Shown piece by piece: positions 50,889 to 62,800 of a stretch of 64,000 bases of DNA (position 1 is its first letter; each line of letters begins with the position of its first letter). Made by a program: the position numbers and the translations under genes. Source of the stretch: Trichostrongylus colubriformis (Eukaryota; Nematoda; Chromadorea; Rhabditida; Trichostrongylidae); NCBI GenBank assembly GCA_963978905.1, contig OZ022257.1:51974873-52038872 (forward strand), written 5' to 3'. The notes below the pieces were generated by a model. That model saw nothing but the letters and a program-made list of their open reading frames with translations, made no database searches and was not told where the DNA came from.

Positions 50889-53800
50889 CTGGAAAGTAAA
50901 CACTTTAAAACACTTGAAAACCCAATAAATAAATAAACAATTATAAACAAAGAAACCGTGTTCAGAAAGATTAGTGGGAAGAAGCAAAAAGTAATTTGAC
51001 TTTTGCTTCGCGCGTGCACTTAGACGGAGGTTGATCTCAGAGACAACCTTCCTCCGTGCTCATCGGTAAGGGAGAGGAGGTAGGCATGTTTTATGCAGTA
51101 TTTATTTATGTACTTAATCATATCTTTTGTCAATAAAAAACGCAAAAACTTCCAAACGCTGCGCGCTTCTCTGCAAAATGTAACCATACACACCCAAGAA
51201 AGGGCGCTTTGTGGCATATTGACCCAAATAATAAGCAGTTTTTGAATTTCATTTGAGAACAGATGCCAACCAACTTTTTGGATGGAGTCTGTGTAAACGG
51301 CGGTGGTAGTACCACCGACTCGAACCATTTCGATCTCACCGGAAACTCGATTTCGTCCGGTCCACCAGTCTGAAAACTTATTTTTTGGACGCAAAAGAAA
51401 GAAGTGAGAAGTAAGTAAGAACAGCTACTCACTTTTGAAAGTGAGCATTTCCATGACTATACAGGTAAGTCCGGCGACAGCAATAAAAGCAATGTAAAGA
51501 CCAAGTGCTGCATCACGATCACTGAACATCCTGAAGTGTACCACGGCGATCATCGTCGCTGCTGCTGAAATAGAAGATGATTTGTTGAGCCATCTTTGCT
51601 TCTGCGATAAGCGGCCTTTGAAGTGTTTTAGGCATAATCCTGAGTACAACTCCTTCTTGTGTTCATACTCCCTAGATGCCTTTATTGAAGTTTTTTTTGA
51701 AGTAATGAAGTTTGAAAGTTTTTGGATTCTAACTTTCCAACTGGCATTGCTCACAACTATCAGACCACCTGTCTTCATTGTAGGGGCGGGGAATGCGAAA
51801 CAGAATTAACTCCTCGATGAGCCCCGTACAGGTAAAATACTCTGGAAATACCCATTGTTTAGTGAGCAAAACCTATGCACCACCGCTCCATTGCACGGTC
51901 CATCCGCGGGTGTCAACCAGAACAGTCCAATCGGATAGAACTCGTTGTAATTAGAAGCGGCCACTTCCCTTCGCGTCGAGCAATCCGAGGAATCCGAGAG
52001 AAGCAGAAAAGCGATTATCGCACTCGATCATATAATTCGAGTGTCTTGGCTCAGCTTATGTGATATGAGTGGACAGCTTTGCCAAGATGAAGCCCGTAGG
52101 ACGTACATATTAAGCTATGTATTCGTTGTTGTTAGGGCGCGTAGTATGAAGTGGATATAACACTGCATAGCGACAAGATTTGCGCATACCTCTGTAAAAT
52201 GATACGGTCGCGACGGGGTCATGAACGGACAGAAGTTGGCCGGCAAAGGAGGCTAGTGCATCTTGGCCCCGATGCGACTACTATGAGGAGTACAATCACG
52301 CTCGCTTTGAGTTTTAGGACTTGTTTTTTTAGCTTGACCTCCACGCTAACACTTATCAGTTATGTTTCATTTGAAGGACAACTTCAGTTAAATCATACAT
52401 ACTGTTGAAAGACAGCGGGAGGGATAAAGCTAGGAGATTGTAGAATATGAAATCGATGTGCTCAGCAGCCTAACAGTAGAGAAAAAACAAAGTAGAAACG
52501 ACGAAAATCCCGAGAAATAGAAAACCGTGCCCCATTTTTCTTTCGAGCCCACTGCGTTACTAGTCGGGGGTAGATTGCAGACATGCGAGAGGCTAAACCG
52601 CCTGCCACGGACGATGTCCCGCCCTCGCTGGCAGCTATCCCGGCGGATGAACGGCAAAACCACTCCCGCTGCTGCGGACCGTAATACGACCCCAACAGCG
52701 CTTTTTCAACGCTAGTTTTTTATACACACGTCTTCTGAGAAGAAAGGTTCGTTTTGAGAGAACTTGTATTCACAGTTCTCACCTTCTCCTCAACCCTCCC
52801 GAAGCCTTTGAACTAAGCCAGAAAAAAAAAAGCAAAAAAGCACAAAAGTGGCTGACTGCTCTGCGTACCTGCACAGAGCCAGCATCCGAAACCGAAGAAT
52901 CCGTGTATGATGTTGAAGAGGAACCGTCCTTTTTGATCAGGATGACATCTGAAGTGAAGTATCCTCTATGGTGATTAGTTTCATTAACGTGGGCATGCTA
53001 CGAATTCTAAGGTTGAAAAAAAGCAATTGACACTTACTCATTCCCAGAAAAATTAAAAAATTTCTTAAGAGCTCCGAAGGAAAAAAACCCATCTAATAGT
53101 GTACCAAGCGCACAGAAAAGAAAACTCAACTGAGAAGTAAAAACAATGTTACATTATAAATGCATTAGTAAAAGTTATACTAATCCATGTAAAAATGTGT
53201 ATTACATATACGAAAGAGGTGACCAGTACAAATACAAGTAACGTAACACAAAAAGGTTGTGGTGCAGAAGGGGGCCAATGCGACGTCGCTTCACCGTTCA
53301 TCAGTGAGCCTTATGATCGCACTCGCTACGCCACACCCGCCTTTTCCTACACCACGCACCCAAGTACCGAAAAAACGAACCTGAAAACAGCGTTGAGGGG
53401 TTGAGCCCAAGCGACCACGCACGCGATCAGTCCCAACATTGCATGAACAGAGCCCCATTGATTGTTCTTGAAATAATATCAGATTAAGCTAAATCAACGC
53501 TTTCATATGAATATGCTGCTAACAGTAACTCACGAGTTCCGAAGATTGGTAAGCTTTTGGCCCCACCCATCTCCAGTCATGCGCCACAAACACTACCGCA
53601 AAACCGGCTATCGTACCGGCAATTCCAATCATGTTCAGCGTACGATGAAACTGAAATGGCAATGCGAAATTTTCGGCGAAAAGAAGCGCCACCGGGCTTT
53701 GTATGAGCCGTCTTTTTCAATAGCTGCCACTTGTTTCAACATGCCCCGCCCTTCTCCTTAACAAAACCCGCCCCTTCATCAGTCAACGGTGGGAAGGGGG

Positions 53801-56800
53801 TCCCAGTTATCGAGCTTTCTACGGCTCCATCCAGTTTTTTCTTCAATGTTGTATTAAAAAGCACTTTGATTTTCGTATTCAAAATTGTTTTCATACTCGG
53901 TCCAGTCCACCCATACCACTGCATCCAAAGATCAGAAAGCAAGTTGTGATAAAAATCGTATGGAGAGCTTTCCCTGGATCATCATCAGTGAAACATTGTA
54001 GGGGGATGGGTTCCTAGCCTCAAAGCAACATGGAACTTACATGGAACCATAGTTGAAGTCCACAGAGTGCCGAATTTGGACAATGTCCTTTCATGTGACG
54101 AGCAAATAGAATTGCAGTGGAGATGAAAATTGACCAAGAAAGAACCATCAGGATACCTGCAACAACATAACGTCATTGATGAGAATTAGTCATAGAAGAA
54201 CCGCATACATTGATCTTGCGCTCAACAATATGTGTCGGCTTTGTAGCTTTGTAAAGGTTGCACTTGACCCTGACAACCACTGCTAGGTTTCCGTAGTTGA
54301 AATTATCGACAGTCAAAGAGCTACAAGTAGTGCATGACAGCCAGATGTGGAATGCTTCTTTTAACAAAGCAGTTTTTACGTGCAATTTTTAATTAGGTTA
54401 ACTGGAAATCCCAAACCCAGTGAAGGGAAACGATTTTTTGCCTTCAATTCAAGCTTATTTCCTCACAAAATGAGTTATACTCGAGCGACTGGCGCAGCCA
54501 GAGTCGATGTCACGCGGCCTGCGTTACAATCGCGTCGTTGACTATGAATGCATGCTCACTAGGCCATTTTAGCATGGATATGCAGGCGACTAATAATGAA
54601 GTTTATATCGAAGGTTCAACCCTTTTGTTTCCAGACAAGGTATTCTCTCTTACAGCGCTATACAAATCTGGAAAGCACTTCTACACCCCAATTTCATACA
54701 TTCAACAAATGCGCAATTGAGGAGTGGCAAGAGACGCCCACTTTGGCTTGCTAAAGTTTGCAAATCTCCGTAGTCAGAGTATTCGCACCCACATAGTTGT
54801 TATAGTTTTTATAATTTGTACCCACATATTTATTTTATATTTTTTCAAGGCCGCATGCAAAGATTCACGCGCATATACAAGAACCCAGTTGAGATAGAGC
54901 TCCCCGGGTGTGTGGCGTTTGGCTCGTCCGGGCTGGCACGCGGCAATGTGTGCGGCGAAGTGTGCGGCGTCGTTGATTGGGGCGCGAACATGTAAGAACA
55001 CGTAATGGAACAGGTAAAGGCTGAGTTAGTTGGAAATCTTATTGGACACAGACTACTCATTCCTTCAATTAGCTTCCATTAATGGGTATAAAATGATTTT
55101 TTCTTGTGTAATACTTCTATTTACCTAATAAAGATAAAGAGACAAAAACAGATTACATTGTCATCAGACTTTTCAAAAACTAAGTGCTAATAAATGGGTG
55201 TTGCACGAATAAGAACATAAATCGAAAAAGCTCAACTTGTAAACACGATGGGAGGAAGGGAGAGCCCTTTTCTTAACAAAACCCTTGAGCATCCTGATCT
55301 AAATCAGCACGATTGCGAATTCGCGCTCCAGTCATAGACGACGAGGTCGGACGTGGCGTCGCGCACTTTGCCGCGCAAATTGTCGCGTGCCAGCCCGGAC
55401 GAGCCAAAGGCCCGTCTCCCGAGCTCCCCAAAGTGACGGACGACGGATGGCGCGTCCGAGTGGGTGGAATCACTTGAAAGCAGAGGAGCAAAGAGATGAC
55501 GGTCACGTAGCAAGGGACGCAGAGTAAGAAGCAAACCAGCAGTGGGCGCGCTGCACTCTGACCGCTGACATCTATTCAGAAAAATTGGGTTAAGAATTCA
55601 AACGGTTGCAGTTCTCCCAGTTTACTATTTTTGCGTTGGAACAAAAGGAATTTCGTGGTTCTTTCGCATTTTTCCTTCATGTGCATATAGTATAATGGTT
55701 TTAAGACGAACCAGGATCGGAGATAGACGATAAAGAGGCGAAGGTGATAATATGTCTTCTCCAATCCATTCATCACCGTTCTTTCGATAGGTCACGCAGA
55801 ATTTCACTTTTTTAAAGACACCGTTAGGAGTAATTTGGCAAATTGGGGACTGCGAAAGTAGAGGTGCTCAGCAATATAACAAAAGAGAAAGGACGACGTA
55901 AAACGGCGAAAAAACCGAGAAATAGGAACCCGCCAATCTCCCTTCTCCCTCGTCCTCTGCGTCTCTAGCCGGAGTGGACTGAAGACAGGCCAGAGTCTGA
56001 ACCAGCCGGCCGCGATTGTTGTTCCGCCCCTCCACGGCGACCCCCCCCCCCCGGTCGCATAACCGCATAACGGCATGCCGAGCTGCGGGGTCGTTATAAG
56101 ACCCCAAGCCGCGTTTTTGTAGTGCGATTTTCGCAACATAGACCTCTTCTAGAGTAAAAGGTTCGCTTTCAGAGAATATGTACTCCCAGTTCTCAATTTT
56201 CCCTTACCCCTAATGGTGCCTTTAAAAATGGAAACCCACTTCCAACGAATATTGTTTTAGGGTTCGCGTTGGACTGTCAAACATATGAGATCAGCGCGCC
56301 ACGCAAGCAAAGTGGCCTAATAATCCCTTCCTGAATTGGCCGCGCGTTAAAGGGCGTGTCTGCTGTTTCTCAACGTGAACTGAACTAGTTAAACAGTCAT
56401 GACGCACATCAATCTCTTGGCAGTGCTTGCTTACGCGACTTTTTCAACGTGGTTTTTTGTTTACTTTTACTGTTTCTGTATTTGTTTACTTTTTCTATAT
56501 TATCATCGGTTCTATATTATCATCGGGGCAGTTTTACTTTGACGAAGGATTTTACTGAGGTCGCAAAAGGAAAGAGGCTGATAAACATCGTCATGATCAA
56601 ACATTTGTTAGTCAAATCGGCCAAATCTTCTGACTCCACGATTGTAAGTGGAATTGCGAAGAAAGCAAAATCAGTTTTTGCTGTAAATGAAGGTTATAAA
56701 TGTAGCAGCATCAAAGTGAGACAGCGCGCCTTCAGCGGAAAATAACTGTGTCGTCTCAAAGGAATCGGCCGGAAAATCACATGATCCTAACGATCCTAAT

Positions 56801-59800
56801 TCCTCTTGAAATCACTGAACTAGAGGCAATACATGAACAGAAACACCAAACCGAAAAACTCCCTTAATTCCAAGGCAGAAATCGAATGACTGAGGAAGGA
56901 CAACTGGTTTGAATTCCCGCCACAACATTTGAACAGTCGGCGGCGGGTAGGGCGCAGTTCAAATTTTCGCTCTCAAAGTCAGTTTGCTTCTCACTCTGCG
57001 TCCTTGACCACGTAAGTGTCACCTCTTCGCTACAGCTTTAGAGCGTCGTAATCCACTCGGACGCCTAACCTTGTCGTCCGTCACTTGGGGTGTTTGGAAT
57101 GCGCGTGAAGCTGTGCATGCTGTCTTGAGTGAGCAAATATATCATAATATGTGGGTAACAGAAGAAATTGAATTTACGTGGACGATTTCTTGAACTGCAC
57201 ACATCACACCCCATCTCACGTTGAATGTTTTAACATGCGCAAAATGACAATGTTGCTTTGTCAATTGTTCGGTATTGCGCTGTTTCTTTCACATTTTAGC
57301 TGTTCTTCTTCAGGAATGTTCAGTTCAAAGAAAGCGTGCACGGAAAAATGAGTTTCCCAGATACCTATACATTTAGGTTGTGTATTTTCAATAAGGTCCG
57401 CATGCAGAGTTTCACGCAAAAAGTGGGAATCCGGCTAATACTCAGCTCCTCAAAGTGACGGTCAGGGGGGGGGGGGGTAGAGGAAGTGCCCGTCCTGTCG
57501 TCTGCCACGGTTAGAGACGCATAGTGGAAACAGAGCGTCACGGAAACATTTTCTTCTCCGTCTCCTACCGTGGCGGACAACGGGGAAGGGCACCTACTGG
57601 AAGACCCCACCCCTGGCCGCCACTTTAAAGGAATCGTCCACGGAAAATGAGTTTTTGTGTTACCCATATGTTTATGTTGTATTTGCCTAATGTTGGCCTC
57701 ATGCAAAATTTCACGCGAAAAAATGTGAATCTGGCTGATATACGGCACCACAAAGTGTGGTCCAGGTGGGCGGGGCCTCCGAGTAAAAGCCTCGTCCTGT
57801 CGTCCGCCGTGGTCGGGGACGCATTGTAGGAACAGAAGGTTACGTAAACAGTCCCACTCTCCGTTCCCAACGGCGGCGGACGACGGGACGAGACTTTTAC
57901 TCCGAGGCCCCGCCCACCAGGACGCGCTTTGTGGTTCTGTATCTCAGCCAGATTCACACTTTTTCGCGTGAAATTTTGCATGAGGCTCACATTAGGCAGA
58001 TACAACATAAACATATAGGTAACACAAAAACTCATTTTCCGTGGGCGATTCCTTTAAGGAGCTGTGTCTCAACCGGACTTTTAGTTTTTCGCACTGAGCA
58101 TTGCATGCGGCCCTCATTAATCAAATACAGCATAAATATATAGGTAACTGCCAAACTCATTTTTTCGTGCACGATTCCTTTAATGAACCACTTGGGCCCG
58201 CCAGATACGGCTGCACCGTGCCAACAATGCTGCGAGCCATCCGAACTGTCCCGCTGGGAAAATTAAATGCTTGGAGTAAGGCTGAACATGAATGATAAAG
58301 TATAAAATTTCAGGCGTTAACCAATCCCTTCTGTAGGATGCGCGGCGCACTCTATTTCCATTCAGGATCGTAGTGGCGATCTGGCCCACACAATGACTTG
58401 CTGGTGTCAGCCGATGTACAATTCAAAGCTTTTCTCCTCATAGGCGAGTCTGATACCAATTCACCAACACCGAAGGGATTTAAAACTTGGATAGCCTGGT
58501 TGAACATAATCAGTGCCACTGCACCTAACGCCATCACATCACAATAATTTCACGTCTGAAATGTTACGGTAGACCATTCGCAGTGCTGCTACACTTGTGA
58601 ACTTGCATTATGAAAATTCGGTTACTAGTAGCTGTGGGGAACATAAACCTCCTAGAAAATTCTGTTAAGCGATCCCTTGTACATAGTTACCACATACCAT
58701 GAGCAACCATCAGCTTGTCGTTATTCGATCGTTCACCTTCATCAAATAGTGGATCTAGAACATCACGATATGCAATATTAAAACTGTGTAAAAAAATTTT
58801 GAAGCATTTACTTTATATTAATTCTAATAAATACGGAATTTATATGAAAATCATAGATCTTTCTGTTGTGTGATATTTGTGCTAAGACCTACTCCCCACG
58901 AGACCGACACCTCTCATATAAGCAGATAACCGTGTACGTGGCATGACGTATCGATTGTTCTGATGATACGATAGTCCTGGAAAATCGATATTATTATACT
59001 ACTTGAAAGTGGTGCGAATGTATGAGTTTGAAAGGTTAACAAAGAAACTTACGATCGCCTTCGGTCGGTCCTGCAGACATTAGAATATAGTAGGTGCTGT
59101 TGAGGTTGTACAAGTTGTTTTGGTTAGGATCCAGTCGTTGGCTGAAATAGGGAGAAATTAAACTTTTACGGCAAAGCGTGCACTGAGATGTTCTGTTTTC
59201 GGACCAAAAATTGTTAATGGGGTTCTGATATGACCCAAACACGGAGGAAAGGTGGTTCAAGGTCAGGAATGAGTTTCTGAAAGTCATAAAAGAGGCCTGT
59301 ACACAGCGGGCGGAGCATTTGTGATGGTTGGGCGGAGCTCGGACGCTTATGCAAAACAACCGCTGAAATGGGGACAAGCTTGGGACGGGTGGGGCATGGT
59401 ACAGGAAGTAAAGAGCAGAGACGAACCCAGTCAAGCTCCACACACGATGGGTGGGGCGTGCAGTGAAGTTGTCCGTTTTCGAAGTGAAAATTGTTAATTG
59501 GCTGATATGATCCAAACGTGGGAAAAAGATGGATTAAGGTCAACGATGAATTTTTGCGAGTCAACAAACAGGCCTGGACACAGTGGCCGGAGCCCGAATA
59601 GGCGGTTCGTGCAAGAAAAATTCACAACTGGGTTACGCAGCCTTGAGATAAGGAAAAAAGCGGTAGAAATAACCAGTGTCTAATCTATCTTGAAAGCACT
59701 TAAAATGACCTTAATTCCGCCCACAGTGGGCACGGGGTGCAACAATTGAAAAGTGCTGATACAAAACCCGTATTATGTTTCTAAACCACCGGAAAAATTT

Positions 59801-62800
59801 TAGAATTTTCACGCAGTACTGTGCGATAGCCCAACTGGTTACATTAACAAAAGGAGAAATTGAAGACTGGGAATACTCAGTAATTTTGCTGAACTATAGA
59901 AATTTAAACCCAATCCATTAAAATATGAAATAATAAAATTACAACTTATTACTTAATAGCACAGTAGAGAAGACCGCCGGTGTTTGAGGTCCGGAGTATA
60001 TTTTGTATGCCGACGTTACTCTGAATTACTAGTTTAAATAGCAGAAACAAAATGGCAATAAAGAGAGAGCGTCGCCGATCGGCCCCTCTCGTATCAGACA
60101 ATAATGATTTACTGGTCTGGCGAGGAATTTTAGAATTCCAAAAGAAGTTATAGAAGCTACTTGATTGTGAAACACTGAAGAGATCCATTGATGGAATCGA
60201 AGAAGGTAGGGTAGGTAGAATGAAAGCATAGCAATAAATGCAAAAAAAAAAAACAAAGTGCAGAATCTACGAGAAAAAAGTAGGGAATGTGCAGCCTTCA
60301 GGCATTTTAAGATTCTCAAATGAGATTCTCAGAAGGGATTCACGATGAAAGCATACTGTTGTTCTCACTCACGATCATTGTGTTCGCCGGCTTCTTTCCG
60401 TTCAACGCCAGACCTCCCGTGGGTTGTTGACCATTCAAGGTTGCGCAGAACACAACCATATCATCACCCTGAAAGTGAAAGTATTGAAAGCTCGGTGGCG
60501 TCACGACACTGGAATCAGGTCAAGTCACGCGAAGGGTAGATGGCAGTCCCCTTAAAGGGACTAAGAGGGAGGAGGGACAAGCCAAGAAGGTGCCACTGGA
60601 GTTAGAGGGGGCCAGCGCACTGTGCTCTCCGTCTCTAACGCAGGGGTAGAGCGCAGAGAAGGCATAACGCTAGCCGAATTGGCTTCGAATTATGCATAGA
60701 AACGATTCTGATGAAGCAAATTCGAGCTTTTTTCCATCCTATGGCCTTGGGGAAGAAGATTCCCTTTCCTTAGGCTTAGGCGAATATGCGTAAGTGGTTG
60801 TTTAGTCTAGTTGAGGTGAATTTCTCGTTATATACTAATAGAGGAATAATTTAATTGTTTTCTTAGTTAGTTAGCTATATCTAGGCATAAAATAACCTTG
60901 AGAGTGCCTATAAGCAGAAATCGGGCGCAACTTATGCTTTTGTCGAGTGGCCCCTCCTAACTCCAGTAGCGCCACCAAGAAAACGTGTTTCGAACATTGT
61001 TTTCTGTAAGCAATGATCTGAACTCAGAAAAATACTGTGTAACGAAAATTGCGTTGGAAACGCGTATTCGGCGCGCTATTGCGATCTAAGCGTGCTATTG
61101 CAATTCGAGCGCGCTTCTTCTCAATACTATAGTCTTCACCTTAAGTCGCGCCCTTCAGGCGGGCCAACGCTACTGCTATTTTATCTCGCGTAGAGCGAAA
61201 TTATTCTTAATCATGATGATTTTGAATTTGTAATACAGTACACAGCAACAAACAGTTACACAATAAAAGGGAGAATAAGCGTGAGAGTGCGGGAAAATAT
61301 CATTATTATTTCAAAAATCTCGATGAATCCACACACGACGTCTTGGTAAGACGTCGTGTGTGCAAGCAACAAACTGCAGGCCACCATAACCAACACCGTA
61401 AGCCACAATTGCCCCTCCAGTGTCTGTAATGTACGGTCGACCGCTCGGGTATGTAGCCTTGTGTCGAATTTTTTGCACGGCAGACTTCTTCGCGTGTGAT
61501 TGCGTACCCTTCCAAGTTTTACGCCATAGTTGTATTATTCCTTCATTGCGATTGTTATTATGTACTGCTATTGTTTCTCTTACTTTCAGTGTTTCTATCT
61601 TGCATTGTTAAGGTGCAAAAGTTAATGTTTCCAGATAATGATGAGATAAACAAATGTTTATTTAAAGGCAGTGTTTGGGGAAATTCGGCAGAAAAGTAAA
61701 AGAAGTAGTGACTGTGAAAGTCGAGATGCCTAGTAACAGGACAGTGAAGAAAAAAACGGATGGAAATGGTCGAAAACCCGAGAAATAGGACCCCTCTCCA
61801 CCGTTGATCCTCGATGTGAAGCATTACCGTGAAGAGGCGGGTGGTCCGCACGTGTGTTCCATTGGCGTGTTGCCATGTTGTAAACACGAAGAGATGTTCG
61901 AGAATGAGTAAGCATCCCTTTTCTGGAGCGCGCTTCAAGCCAAAATTGAGAAAGCGGGCCGCGATACCTTCCATTCCCACCCCAGCCAATCAGTCGCTAG
62001 GAGGCGGACCGAGCACAGTAAGGCGACTCGAGCAGAAAAGGCCGCCACTGCCACATCTCGGGGGCGCGCCCTTCGTGGGCGATTTCGCCGCAAATAGGCT
62101 TTCCAAACCCGTAGTTTTCGAGTGAATGACTCCTCTTAGGGATTCTCATCACCCACATTACCCCTAACACTGTCTTTGAGGACCACCATGCTACCAGCCC
62201 CTTGCGACCTGAGTGGGATTCTTAGCGACCGCGGCAAGTCGTGTTGATAGCGCTACGAGTGCGACGCCGCAAAGCGAAAATTCGACACAGGGCTACATAC
62301 CCACCGTTGCGGCGCGAGGTGCCCAAATGCGCTTCGCACGGCGACCCAATTTGAGTGTTCTGAAGAGTGCTTCATATGTTTCGATAACCAGCTTCCCCTT
62401 TTGTTTCGGACCCCTTTCAAGTAGACAGCTCAAAAAACCATGTTCATGGTATCATGCGAACTCATTGTGATCTTTTAATAACCGAGTTCGATCGTTTGTG
62501 ATTTGCGAAACTCCGCGGCAGCATCGACGCACTCACAATGGCAGGGCAACGGTTAGCAAATAGATCGCACTGAACGTGTTCTTTGGTCAAAGCTGCCCGA
62601 TTAACTTCCCGGTGAGGAACACGTGGTACGGTAACAAATTCGTCATCATTAAATAAATAACTATGATGCTAGTTGATCAGAGTTCGCGGTACTATTGCCA
62701 AACGGAGGGAACACTCGTTGAGTAACCTCCGGTTCTCCAACTTCGCCCTCACGCCTTGCGACCCGTCCTGAACTTCATGCCATGCATCTCTATTCACCCG

